Positions 51,311 to 60,763 of a stretch of 64,000 nt of DNA are shown piece after piece. Under the pieces are notes generated by a model. That model was given only the letters and a program-made list of their open reading frames with translations. It did not search any database and was not told where the DNA came from. The stretch is from Verrucomicrobiota bacterium. GTDB lineage: Bacteria; Verrucomicrobiota; Verrucomicrobiia; Verrucomicrobiales; Verrucomicrobiaceae. The translations under genes and the position numbers were made by a program. Within the stretch, counting starts at the first letter, position 1. Each line of letters begins with the position of its first letter. Where the stretch lies: positions 62,001 to 126,000 of the forward strand of contig JANYCZ010000013.1 of assembly GCA_025360015.1 (NCBI GenBank), written 5' to 3'.

Positions 51311-53227
51311 ATGGTTTCCAGCCATTCCATGCCAGCCCCTCTTCCTCCAGCCAAAATCAATCTTGCCGATCCTCACCTCCGTGCGGTGGTTATGGATACT
51401 CTCAAGGCCATCTGGAAGTACGTTCTCCCCTATCGCGGCCGCTTCATCCTGAGCACCGTGCTGGGCATCCTCAGCGGTCTGTTCTCTGGGGTCATGATCA
51501 TCGGCTTTCAGCTCATTTTCTCGCTCGTGCTCAAGGGCAAGACCACCACACTGGGGGAGGGCATCGAGCTCCCTCTGATCGGCGAAATCAACCCGGCTGC
51601 GCTTCTCGGTGTCGCTGGGGACACGCCTGTGGGCATCACCGGTGTCGCCATCGCCTGCACCTTCATCCCGGTGCTCATCTTCATGCGCGGCTTCCTGGGT
51701 TATCTCTCCAGCTACATGCAGGCATGGGTCACCAGCAAAGTGGTGTACCAGATCCGCAACGATGCCTTCCGCAGCATCATGCGGCAGTCACCAGGCTATT
51801 TTAACAACGCCCGCACCGGAGAGCTGATGCAGACCGTCATCAGCCAGACTGGCGTGGTGCAGCGCAATGCCATGATGCTCATCCAAACAGTGGTGCAGCG
51901 CCCGGTGACCATCATCGCCATTCTCGTGCCTCTCTTCGCCAGCGATTGGATCTTCACGCTCATGTCGCTGGTCATCTTCCCCGCCTGCCTTTATCCCATC
52001 CTTCGGCTGGGCAAGCGCGTCCGCAAAGTGGGCGCGAAGGAGGAGTATGACTCCCGCGCGCTCATGGCCTCCATGCAGGAATCGTTTGCCGGCATCCGGC
52101 TGGTGAAAGCCTACGCCCGGGAAGATCACGAGATGCAGCGCTTTGACCACTCCAACGCCAGCATGACCACCAACATGGTGCGCTGGGCCAAGGCGCTGGA
52201 ACTCATCGGCCCCATCGTGGAAACGGTGGCCTCGTTTGGCATTGCCGCAGGGCTGGTCTATGCCTGGCATCGCGGCATCGAAGCGCAGAAGTTCTTTGTC
52301 CTGGTGATGGCGCTCACGCAGATCTATCCGCCGCTGAAGGAACTCAGCCGCGTGCAGCTCTTCCTGCAAAAGACCACCATCGCCGCCGGCATGGTCTTTG
52401 AAATTCTTAACCGCACTCCGGACATCCAGGATGCGCCGAACGCCGAGAGCATCGGCAGAACCTCCGGCGCGGTGTCCTTCAAGAACATCACCCTATACTA
52501 TCGCGACAAAGACGACGTCAAAAAAGATATTCCCGCAGTCAAGGGCATCGACCTGCAGCTCGACCCTGGCAAATTTTACGCCCTCGTCGGCCGCAGCGGT
52601 GCGGGCAAGAGCACGCTCTTCTCCCTGCTGCTGCGCTTTTATGATCCTGATGAAGGCGCGGTTTTGCTCGATGGAAAAGACATCCGCCTCTGCACGCAAA
52701 ATTCACTGCGCGCCAACATCGGCATCGTCAGTCAGGACACCTTCCTGTTTCATGACACCATTCGTGAAAACATCCGCTATGGCCGTCTCGATGCCACCGA
52801 GGCGGAGATCATCGCTGCGGCGAAAAAAGCCCATGCCCACGAGTTCATTGAGCAGATCAGCCAGGGCTATGACGCCGTTGTGGGTGAAGGCGGCTGCAAT
52901 CTCTCCGGCGGCCAGAAGCAGCGCATCTCCATCGCCCGCGCTGTATTGCGTGACGCCCCCATTTTGCTGCTGGATGAGGCTTACTCCGCGCTGGACACCG
53001 AGAGCGAAAAAATCGTGCAGGACGCCATCCACACGCTTTCTACCGGCAAAACGGTGGTCGCCATCGCCCACCGACTTTCGACCATTCTCGAGGCTGATCA
53101 AATCATCGTCATGGATCAGGGCCGCATCCTTGACCGGGGTCCGCATGCGGAACTGCTGAGCCGCAATCCAGTTTACCAAAATCTCTACAACCTGCAGTAC
53201 AGCTCCGAAGAACAGCGACAGGCCTGA
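51311..53227 (+). CDS. MsbA-type ABC exporter (fused membrane and ATPase domains)
   Basis: A 638-residue half-transporter with six membrane helices (about 30-340) and a nucleotide-binding domain. Walker A is VGRSGAGKST, Q-loop VSQDTFLF, signature LSGGQKQR, Walker B ILLLDEAYSALD and switch His in AIAHRLS. It flips lipid A-core or another lipid-linked glycan across the inner membrane. No Wzx or Wzm/Wzt exporter is in the window, so it may serve this locus. A start at the internal ATG 51329 is possible. Confidence 0.9.
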   Translation: MVSSHSMPAPLPPAKINLADPHLRAVVMDTLKAIWKYVLPYRGRFILSTVLGILSGLFSGVMIIGFQLIFSLVLKGKTTTLGEGIELPLIGEINPAALLGVAGDTPVGITGVAIACTFIPVLIFMRGFLGYLSSYMQAWVTSKVVYQIRNDAFRSIMRQSPGYFNNARTGELMQTVISQTGVVQRNAMMLIQTVVQRPVTIIAILVPLFASDWIFTLMSLVIFPACLYPILRLGKRVRKVGAKEEYDSRALMASMQESFAGIRLVKAYAREDHEMQRFDHSNASMTTNMVRWAKALELIGPIVETVASFGIAAGLVYAWHRGIEAQKFFVLVMALTQIYPPLKELSRVQLFLQKTTIAAGMVFEILNRTPDIQDAPNAESIGRTSGAVSFKNITLYYRDKDDVKKDIPAVKGIDLQLDPGKFYALVGRSGAGKSTLFSLLLRFYDPDEGAVLLDGKDIRLCTQNSLRANIGIVSQDTFLFHDTIRENIRYGRLDATEAEIIAAAKKAHAHEFIEQISQGYDAVVGEGGCNLSGGQKQRISIARAVLRDAPILLLDEAYSALDTESEKIVQDAIHTLSTGKTVVAIAHRLSTILEADQIIVMDQGRILDRGPHAELLSRNPVYQNLYNLQYSSEEQRQA

Positions 53228-53229
53228 CC

Positions 53230-54012
53230 TCAGGCCGCTTTGACCGACTTCGTGATGATCGTGCGACCCAGCAGCATGTCGATGCTGTTCATCTCGCGGA
53301 CCAGCGGCTCATTGGCTTCATCCAATGTTTTGACGCGGTGCCGCTCCTTGTACATGGCCCTGCCGCCCATCAGCTTGATCAGCGGATATAGAAAAATCAG
53401 CTTCGCCATGCCCGAGCGCTGCCGGTGATCGATGTGAAATGACACATCTATAAAGCCAGCATCCAGCAACGAATGCGCCACATAAAACCATGACACCGGG
53501 TTGATATGACCTCCGGCGGAATTCAGCGCGCTGTTTTTCACCGGCAGCGGGCCAAACAGGTTCCAAAAGCCAAACCAGAGAAACCGCAGGCGCGAATTCA
53601 GATTCAGGATGTTCGGCGTGCTGAGAATGCAGACACCCCCGGGCTTCAGTACGCGATAAATTTCCCGCAGCACCTGCCGATAATCTTCCAGATGTTCGAT
53701 CACCTCGGTGGCAGTGACCACATCAAAAGTGGCATCGCCATAAGGTAGCGGCTCGTTGTTGAGATTGGCGATGTCCACTTTCTGATCAGGCAGTTTCATC
53801 AATGCATCGGTGTAATCGCAGACGCTTGACTGCACCTTCAGCGCCGCCCTCATTCGCTTGATCAGCCCGCCGTGCCCCGCGCCGATGTCCAGATGACGTG
53901 TCCAGTTCTGACAGCCGGGCTCAGCCAGTACAAGTTCCAAAGCTTTTTTGTGAATACGATCAATGGCCATGAGAAACGGCTGCTTATCGAGTGAGTGTTT
54001 AGGGGCAACCAA
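53230..54012 (-). CDS. SAM-dependent methyltransferase with C-terminal amphipathic region
   Basis: A 260-residue enzyme. The SAM-binding motif is RHLDIGAGHGGLIKRM (about 38-53) and the post-motif region is VVTATEVIEHLEDYRQVLREIYRVLKP. A hydrophobic segment (FLWFGFWNLFGPLPV) near residue 150 may bind membrane or lipid. It is common in glycan loci, and O-methylation is inferred. It converges with the MsbA-like gene, 2 bp apart. Confidence 0.83.
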   Translation of the reverse strand: MVAPKHSLDKQPFLMAIDRIHKKALELVLAEPGCQNWTRHLDIGAGHGGLIKRMRAALKVQSSVCDYTDALMKLPDQKVDIANLNNEPLPYGDATFDVVTATEVIEHLEDYRQVLREIYRVLKPGGVCILSTPNILNLNSRLRFLWFGFWNLFGPLPVKNSALNSAGGHINPVSWFYVAHSLLDAGFIDVSFHIDHRQRSGMAKLIFLYPLIKLMGGRAMYKERHRVKTLDEANEPLVREMNSIDMLLGRTIITKSVKAA

Positions 54013-54106
54013 TTTCTTGTTTTGTCATATCTCCGCCACACCAAATAGGCAATGCGCTCAGCAGAAGCTTGATCTGCTACGCGTGAAGGCCGAAGAGAAC
54101 TCCAGC

Positions 54107-55801
54107 ATGATTCAAATTTTCACCCTCGCATCTGCCTCCATCCCGCCGCTGTTTGCGCTGCTGGCGCTGATGCTTGCCGGCGTCGTGCTGGTGTCTTTGC
54201 TTCTGCTGAAGCTGCGGCAGTCGATGCTGGCAGGCTATTTCATCTGCGGTGTGCTGATTGCTAATTCGGGCATTCTGGCGCTGCTCGGCGGGGGTGAATC
54301 CCATGAGCAGGTCTCGCAGATGGCGGAGTTCGGCGTCGTGCTGCTCATGTTCACCCTGGGGCTGGAGTTCTCCTTGGGTGAGCTGCGTTTCCTGCGGCGG
54401 CTCGCTTTCGTCGGCGGTGGCTGGCAAATGGCGCTCTGCATAGCCGTGGTCGCCGCTGCATCGGCCGCGCTGCATTCCACTTCCTGGCAGGGAGCCGTCC
54501 TACTGGCCGTCGCTCTCGCCATGAGTTCGACGGCGGTCAGCTTGAAGAGCTTTCAAGACCTCGGTCTGGAAGCCAGCCCCGGCGCGCGCATGTCTCTGGC
54601 TGTGGCGATTTTTCAGGACCTCTTCATCATCGTTTTCTTTCTGTTCCTGCCTCTCCTGCTCCCACATGAAGGCGCAGCCACCGCGCTGCTGCCACGGCTT
54701 GGCTCGCTGGCGCTTCGCGGCGGTGCTTTCGTTATTTTGGCCGGAGTGGCCGCGCGCTGGGTCATCCCATGGCTGCTGAATGCAGTGACGCGTACACGCA
54801 GCCGTGAGCTCTTCACGCTCTCCGTCATCGGCAGCTGCGTCGGCCTCGCATTCGTCGGTGGCTTGCTGGGGCTGGGGCTCGCACTCGGCGCCTTCGTCGC
54901 CGGCCTCGCCGTCAGCGAATCCATCTTCAAACACCGCATCCTGGCAGATGTGATGCCGCTCAAGGATCTCTTCCTCACGCTGTTCTTTGTCTCCGTCGGT
55001 CTCATGATCGACATCAAGGCCGCCATGGTCCTGTGGCTGCCCATTTGCCTGCTCACCGCTGCGCTCATGCTCGTCAAAGCGGGTCTCATCACCGCCATCG
55101 CACGTCGTCTCGGCCTCGCTCATAAGCAGGCGCTCATGGCAGGCATCGGCCTGTGCAGCGCGGGGGAGTTTTCACTCGTGCTGCTGCAGAATGCCAGCAG
55201 CGCCCACCTCTGGAGCAATGCCACCCAGCAGACCCTCCTCTCCGCGAGTGCGCTTTCCATGGGTCTGCTCCCTGCCCTGCTGAAATTCGGCATCCCTCTG
55301 GGCGACTGGCTCGTGAAACACGGCTGGGGGCGGGGCAAGCAGGTCAAAGTCGATGCTGGCAATCTGCGCCAGCGCATCAGCGGCCTTACCGACCACGCCA
55401 TCATCTGCGGCTATGGCCCCGTGGGTGAAAAGCTCAACCGGGCGCTGGTCGACTCCGGCGTACGCACCCTTGTGGTCGAGCTGAATGCGGAAACCGTGCA
55501 AAAGCTCAAACGCCAGGGCCAGGCCGTGCTCTTTGCCGATGCCAGCCACGAGGAAACCTGGGAACTCACCCTGCTGAAACACGCCCGCATGGTCGCCCTG
55601 ACCTTTCCCGATGCCACGGTCAACGCCCAGGCCCTCGCCATGATCCGCGAGCACCGCCCCGACATCTCCGTACTCGCCCGCGCACGCTTCAGCTCCGATG
55701 TGGAACGCCTGAAGCGCCTCGGTGCCACACAAGTCGTGAACGACGAGACCGAGGCCAGCCGCGCCATGGAAGACGCGGCCATCACTTTGCAGGGAGCTTG
55801 A
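54107..55801 (+). CDS. CPA2 monovalent cation/proton antiporter with RCK domain (Kef/YbaL-like)
   Basis: A 564-residue protein started at ATG 54107. Twelve to thirteen membrane helices form the Na+/H+ exchanger domain (about 1-390), including the signature FGVVLLMFTLGLEFSLGEL. A C-terminal TrkA-N/RCK Rossmann domain (about 420-545) starts with AIICGYGPVGEKLNRAL and would sense NAD(H). Members are potassium/proton or glutathione-regulated efflux systems. It is separate from the glycan locus. Confidence 0.88.
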   Translation: MIQIFTLASASIPPLFALLALMLAGVVLVSLLLLKLRQSMLAGYFICGVLIANSGILALLGGGESHEQVSQMAEFGVVLLMFTLGLEFSLGELRFLRRLAFVGGGWQMALCIAVVAAASAALHSTSWQGAVLLAVALAMSSTAVSLKSFQDLGLEASPGARMSLAVAIFQDLFIIVFFLFLPLLLPHEGAATALLPRLGSLALRGGAFVILAGVAARWVIPWLLNAVTRTRSRELFTLSVIGSCVGLAFVGGLLGLGLALGAFVAGLAVSESIFKHRILADVMPLKDLFLTLFFVSVGLMIDIKAAMVLWLPICLLTAALMLVKAGLITAIARRLGLAHKQALMAGIGLCSAGEFSLVLLQNASSAHLWSNATQQTLLSASALSMGLLPALLKFGIPLGDWLVKHGWGRGKQVKVDAGNLRQRISGLTDHAIICGYGPVGEKLNRALVDSGVRTLVVELNAETVQKLKRQGQAVLFADASHEETWELTLLKHARMVALTFPDATVNAQALAMIREHRPDISVLARARFSSDVERLKRLGATQVVNDETEASRAMEDAAITLQGA

Positions 55802-55844
55802 GCATCATTTGCGCAGGTGTCCCGCCTGCCTAGTCTGAGCCCAA

Positions 55845-58652
55845 ATGTCCCAACGCCTCTTCCTCCTCGACGGCTTCGCACTGCTTTACCGCGCACACTT
55901 TGCTTTCATCAAGGCTCCCATCCGCACCAGCGATGGCCTGAACACCTCCGCGCTCTACGGCTTCTCCAACACGCTGCTGGACATCATCAAGAATCAGCAG
56001 CCCACGCATCTCGCTGTGGCATTGGACAACTCCGCGCCCACCCCACGCCATGAGATGTTCCCTGCTTACAAGGCACAGCGCGAGGAAATGCCGGAGGACA
56101 TCAGCATGGCGATCCCCCAGATCAAGCGCCTCATGGAGGCCATGAACGTACCCATCCTCGTACGCGATGGCTACGAGGCTGACGACATCATCGGCATCAT
56201 GGCCAAACGCGCCGAAAAAGAAGGCATCGAAACCTTCATGGTCACGCCGGACAAAGACTTCGGCCAGCTCGTCTCCGAGCATGTCAAAATCTACAAACCA
56301 GGCCGCTCCGGTGCTGACGTGGAAATCCTCGGCGTGAAGGAAATCTGCGAACGCTGGGGCATTGAGCGCCCCGAGCAGGTCATCGACATCCTCGGACTCA
56401 TGGGTGATGCCGTCGATAACATTCCCGGCGTCAAAGGCTTCGGTGAAAAAACCGCCACCGCGCTCATCCAGCAGTTTGGCAGCATCGAAAATCTGCTCGC
56501 CAACATCGACCAGCTCAAAGGCAAGCAGAAGGAGAAACTCGAAGCCAGCAGGGAGGATGCGCTGCTCTCCAAGAAGCTCGCCACCATTTTCCATGACGCG
56601 CCTTATGACGCGCAAGTGGCAGACCTCATCATCAAGCCCCACAACGATGAAGCGCTGAAAGCTCTCTTCACCGAGTTTGAATTCAATGCCCTTGGTCGCC
56701 GCCTTTACGGTGATGAGTTCAAAGCGGGTCGCGGTCGAAAAATGGACCAGGCTGCCAGTCCATCGCCAGCCGCTGACGCTGCCCAGGAAGATCTCTTCGC
56801 AGCCGCTCCTGCTCCCGCCAAGCTCAGCACCATCGCCGATACGCCGCACGCCTATCATCTCGTGCAGTCCGCCGACGAGCGCCAGAAACTTATCGCCCAG
56901 CTCGCCACACTGAAGTCCTTCTGCTTCGATCTCGAAACCACCGGCCTCGACCCACGCGACACAGAAATTGTCGGCATCGCCTTTTCATGGCAGGCACAGG
57001 AAGGCTGGTTTGTACACTTCCCACGCGAGAAAGCTGCCGCGAAGTCTGTGCTGGAAGAATTCCGCGCCTTGCTCACGCTCGAAGGCGTCGAGAAGATCGG
57101 CCACAATCTTAAGTTCGACCTCAGTGTGCTGCTCGCGCATGGCATCGAAGTTCGCGGCCCCTTCTTTGACTCCATGCTCGCGCATTCGCTCATTGATCCG
57201 GAGCAGCGCCACGGCATGGATTACCTCGCGGAATCGTATCTGCACTACACCCCCGTGCCGATCACCAGTCTCATCGGCACCGAGAAAAACGATCTCTTCA
57301 GTCAGGCTACCATGGCCGATGTCGCTGCGGAAGACGCCCGCAAGGTGGCCGACTACGCCGCTGAAGATGCCGATGTGACGTGGCAGCTTGCCGCAAAGAT
57401 GCGCCTCGAATTGAAGGAGCAGCAATACGTCTATGACACGGTTGAATGCCCCCTGCTGCCTGTGCTCACGAAGATGGAAAACTTCGGCGTGAAGATCGAC
57501 GTGCAGGCGCTGCGCGAATACGGCGTCGAACTCGACCGAAAAGCTGCTGAACTGCAAAAGCGCATTCAAGAAAACGCAGGCGGCCCCTTCAATCTCAACA
57601 GCCCCAAACAACTCGGCGAAGTACTGTTTGAACGCCTCAAGCTCACCGACAAGCCGAAGAAAACCGCCACGGGCCAGTATCAGACGAATGAGCAGGTCCT
57701 GCAGTCCCTCATGGGACTGCACCCCATCATTCAGGACATTCTCGACTATCGCGAAGTCACCAAGCTCAACAACACCTACGTCGAAGCGCTGCCACATGCC
57801 GTTTCAAAGGTCACAGGCCGCGTGCATACCACCTTCCATCAGCTCATGGCCGCCACCGGCCGCATGGCATCGAGCAATCCGAATCTGCAAAACATCCCCA
57901 TCCGCAGCGATCTTGGCCGCGAGATCCGCAAAGCCTTCGTGCCCGGCTTCGACGGCTGGGTGCTGATGAGCGCCGACTACTCGCAGATCGAACTCCGCGT
58001 CATGGCCGCCCTCAGCGGTGACGCGGCCATGATCGAAGCCTTTGCCAACAATCTCGACATTCATCAGGCCACCGCCGCCCGCGTCTATGGCGTGGAACTC
58101 GACGGCGTGCTGCCCGAGATGCGCCGCACGGCCAAGATGGTCAACTTCGGCATCATCTACGGCATCTCCGCCTTCGGCCTGAGCCAGCGTCTCGGCATTC
58201 CACGCGGTGAAGCAGCCACCATCATCGAGAACTATTTCAAGCAGTTCCCCGGCGTGAAGCGCTTCATGGAGCAGATCATCGTCGAAGCCAAAGAAAACGG
58301 TTATACAAAAACCCTTACCGGCCGCCGCCGCACCATCCGCGACATCACCAGCGGCAACGCCACCGTGCGCGGTTCCGCCGAGCGCGTCGCCATGAACACC
58401 CCCATCCAGGGCACCGCCGCCGACATGATCAAGCTCGCGATGATCCACGTCGATGCCGCCCTGACCAAAGCCGGCCTGCAAACCCGCATGCTGCTGCAAG
58501 TTCACGATGAACTGCTCTTCGAAATGCCTGAGAGCGAAGTTGAGCAGGCCCGCGCCATCATTCTCGATGCTATGAGGAATGCTCTGCCCCTCGAAGGCGT
58601 GCCGGTGGAAGTCCAAGCAGGCACCGGCTTGAACTGGCTGCAGGCGCATTGA
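55845..58652 (+). CDS. polA: DNA polymerase I
   Basis: A 935-residue enzyme, full length. The N-terminal 5'-3' exonuclease domain (about 1-290) starts with LFLLDGFALLYRAHFAF. The 3'-5' exonuclease domain retains the acidic residues D362/E364 (FDLETTGLDP), the Exo II region and YAAEDAD, so proofreading is probably active. In the polymerase domain, motif A is SADYSQIELR (Asp near 711), motif B RRTAKMVNFGIIYG and motif C QVHDELLFE (Asp near 888). It performs Okazaki-fragment and repair synthesis. Confidence 0.97.
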   Translation: MSQRLFLLDGFALLYRAHFAFIKAPIRTSDGLNTSALYGFSNTLLDIIKNQQPTHLAVALDNSAPTPRHEMFPAYKAQREEMPEDISMAIPQIKRLMEAMNVPILVRDGYEADDIIGIMAKRAEKEGIETFMVTPDKDFGQLVSEHVKIYKPGRSGADVEILGVKEICERWGIERPEQVIDILGLMGDAVDNIPGVKGFGEKTATALIQQFGSIENLLANIDQLKGKQKEKLEASREDALLSKKLATIFHDAPYDAQVADLIIKPHNDEALKALFTEFEFNALGRRLYGDEFKAGRGRKMDQAASPSPAADAAQEDLFAAAPAPAKLSTIADTPHAYHLVQSADERQKLIAQLATLKSFCFDLETTGLDPRDTEIVGIAFSWQAQEGWFVHFPREKAAAKSVLEEFRALLTLEGVEKIGHNLKFDLSVLLAHGIEVRGPFFDSMLAHSLIDPEQRHGMDYLAESYLHYTPVPITSLIGTEKNDLFSQATMADVAAEDARKVADYAAEDADVTWQLAAKMRLELKEQQYVYDTVECPLLPVLTKMENFGVKIDVQALREYGVELDRKAAELQKRIQENAGGPFNLNSPKQLGEVLFERLKLTDKPKKTATGQYQTNEQVLQSLMGLHPIIQDILDYREVTKLNNTYVEALPHAVSKVTGRVHTTFHQLMAATGRMASSNPNLQNIPIRSDLGREIRKAFVPGFDGWVLMSADYSQIELRVMAALSGDAAMIEAFANNLDIHQATAARVYGVELDGVLPEMRRTAKMVNFGIIYGISAFGLSQRLGIPRGEAATIIENYFKQFPGVKRFMEQIIVEAKENGYTKTLTGRRRTIRDITSGNATVRGSAERVAMNTPIQGTAADMIKLAMIHVDAALTKAGLQTRMLLQVHDELLFEMPESEVEQARAIILDAMRNALPLEGVPVEVQAGTGLNWLQAH

Positions 58653-58701
58653 CCAGCTTCCTTAAACTTGATGCTGGCGGTTTCAGAAGCTACGTATCCG
58701 C

Positions 58702-58965
58702 ATGCAACCGCAGCTCGCCATGAAAGCTGATGCCGCCCAGATGCTGGAGCGGTTGCGGAGAATTTCAGCTGCAGGCGGGCTGGATACGCCGCAGCGGCTG
58801 GCGCGACTGGTGGCGCGGGTCCTGGTGAGCCAGAGGCTGAAACAGCGCCGGAAATGGTGCCATGTGGCACGCGTCGTAGCAGCCGACCCCTGTGTCGAAG
58901 ACAGGCTCGTCCGGCAGGCCATGCGCTGGCTGTCGATTCAACCAGGAAAAACCAAGATTTCCTGA
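58702..58965 (+). CDS. Hypothetical 87-residue basic protein
   Basis: A short, very basic frame (MQPQLAMKADAAQMLERLRR) whose TGA overlaps the ATG of the next gene (TGATG). That arrangement supports translational coupling. It is helical, rich in Arg, Ala and Leu, and has no recognised family. It could be a small partner of the nucleotidyltransferase-like protein, or a chance frame. Confidence 0.4.
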   Translation: MQPQLAMKADAAQMLERLRRISAAGGLDTPQRLARLVARVLVSQRLKQRRKWCHVARVVAADPCVEDRLVRQAMRWLSIQPGKTKIS

Positions 58966-59687
58966 TGAACTGGGCCGTGCCACAGCCGAACTGGTCGTGT
59001 CCTGCCGGACATGTTCTGGATGCTTTTTTTGCGGGACTGCATGCAGAACTGCCGGATTTCGCGGAGCCACTGACTCTGTTTGGTTCCGTTCCCATCCAGC
59101 TCTGCCTGGATGACTCCTTCACGAGCGCCGACGCGGACATCATGGTTTCGAGTGATCCAGCCCGACTGCGCACAGTGGCGCGGAAACTGGAACTGACAGC
59201 AGGTGGCACGCTGCGCCCCGTTTTCGGCCTGCAATTGTGTCCCCGTCATTTCTTCCGCACCACCGCGCACTACCTCCAGCGTGCCCATGTAGAAATGCGG
59301 CACGGCATCAAAGTCATCATACCGCATGTGCGCGACGTGCTCATCGGCAAGCTGCATCGGTCCCGCACACCGGAACAAGAGAACCTTGCCCCCAAAGACC
59401 TGCGGGCATTTCAGCGCGTGCGCCAGCTCTGCGACGGACATCCGAATGAAGACGACTTGATCGAGGACTTGCTGGACTGCGCGCCTTACTTCCGCCTGCC
59501 AGACCATGATGATGTGAACTATTTCCGTCTGAATGTCGCAGATCTATGGACCAGCCTTTTCGGACACACCCTGGATGTGGAGGAACGCATCCTCCAGCCA
59601 CTGCGTGCCATGGAAAACGAAGCCAGAAATTCGGGCGAAAGACCGATCTCTCAAATGCTGGATGATCTGCATCCTACACGAGACTGA
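58965..59687 (+). CDS. Nucleotidyltransferase-like protein
   Basis: A 240-residue protein started at ATG 58965. It has a likely NTase-fold core: LTLFGSVPIQLC near residue 40, a following acidic ADADIMVSS, and a downstream beta-strand/helix region. The usual minimal NTase motif is GS-x-DxD; here GS is followed later by DAD, which is only a partial match. It may belong to DUF6036-like or antitoxin-type NTases. It pairs with the 87-residue gene upstream. Confidence 0.55.
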   Translation: MNWAVPQPNWSCPAGHVLDAFFAGLHAELPDFAEPLTLFGSVPIQLCLDDSFTSADADIMVSSDPARLRTVARKLELTAGGTLRPVFGLQLCPRHFFRTTAHYLQRAHVEMRHGIKVIIPHVRDVLIGKLHRSRTPEQENLAPKDLRAFQRVRQLCDGHPNEDDLIEDLLDCAPYFRLPDHDDVNYFRLNVADLWTSLFGHTLDVEERILQPLRAMENEARNSGERPISQMLDDLHPTRD

Positions 59688-59797
59688 TGCTTGAATTGTA
59701 GCCTCCAGAGTCTTTCTTCTCTCCATGGCGTGGCGACCTGACAAATGCATCACCCACGGTGAAATCGAAGACTCCGATCACCATCCGGCATTTCACT

Positions 59798-60763
59798 CTA
59801 CTCCCCGCTCTTCGGATCAAACGCATCCCGCAGACCGTCGCCGAGAAAATTGAGAGCGAGGAGGCTGGCGGCCATGAGCACGGCGGGGAAAACGAGCAGC
59901 CACCATTTGCTTTCCAGCGGATTGATCACCTGCGCGCCGTCCTTGAGCAATGAGCCCCAGCTTGCAGCAGGGTCTTCGATGCCGAGGCCGAGGAAGCTCA
60001 GAAACGACTCGTCAAGAATGACGGCAGGAATGGTGAGCGTGAGGTAGGTGAGGATGATGGTGCTCAGGTTCGGCAGCAGGTGCCTGCGCAGCACGCCCCA
60101 GGAACTTTGCCCCATCGCAAGCGAGGCCGTGACGAAGGTCATCTCCCGCAGCACCAGCACCTGGCCGCGCACGATGCGCGCCATGGTGAGCCATTCGACC
60201 AGGCCGAGAGAGACGATCATCACCAGCACCTTGGAGTAGGCCTTGACTTCGCTGATGTTTTTTGCCAGTTCGGTCCAGCTGCGCGCCTGTGCGGCAAGAC
60301 GCCAGCCATCGATCCATCCCTTCACATAATCATCGAGCGCGGCGATGAGGATCATGATGAACAGGATGCGCGGCACGGACTGGATCACCTCGACCGTGCG
60401 CATCATCACGCTATCCACGCGCCCGCCTGCGTAACCGCTGATCATGCCGTAGAGCGTGCCAATGATGAGACTGATGAACGCGCCTGCCAAGCCCACGCCG
60501 AGCGACACACGAGCGCCTGAGAGCAGGCGGTAGAGCATGTCCTGGCCGTTGACATCGGTCCCCAAAAAGTGCGCCGACGAGGGGGCCACAAACGATTCAC
60601 TGCTGGTGAGCTTCAGCGCCTCCGGCAGCAGCCCTGGCACGACAATGGCGATGAGTGACAACCCCAAAAGGAAGCAGAGTGCAATGACTGCCGCGCGATT
60701 GCGTTTCAATATCTGCCACCCGTCCGGCCGCGCGATGGATGCTGGAGCGGCGGCCTCATGCAT
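59798..60763 (-). CDS. Peptide/nickel ABC transporter permease (OppC/DppC-like)
   Basis: A 321-residue inner-membrane permease with the OppC N-terminal segment and six membrane helices. The EAA loop reads ARIVRGQVLVLREMTFVTA. There is an insertion of about 40 residues between helices three and four (WIDGWRLAAQARSWTELAKN) not usual in OppC. It overlaps the OppB-like start by 8 bp. No substrate-binding protein or ATPase gene is adjacent. Confidence 0.87.
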   Translation of the reverse strand: MHEAAAPASIARPDGWQILKRNRAAVIALCFLLGLSLIAIVVPGLLPEALKLTSSESFVAPSSAHFLGTDVNGQDMLYRLLSGARVSLGVGLAGAFISLIIGTLYGMISGYAGGRVDSVMMRTVEVIQSVPRILFIMILIAALDDYVKGWIDGWRLAAQARSWTELAKNISEVKAYSKVLVMIVSLGLVEWLTMARIVRGQVLVLREMTFVTASLAMGQSSWGVLRRHLLPNLSTIILTYLTLTIPAVILDESFLSFLGLGIEDPAASWGSLLKDGAQVINPLESKWWLLVFPAVLMAASLLALNFLGDGLRDAFDPKSGE

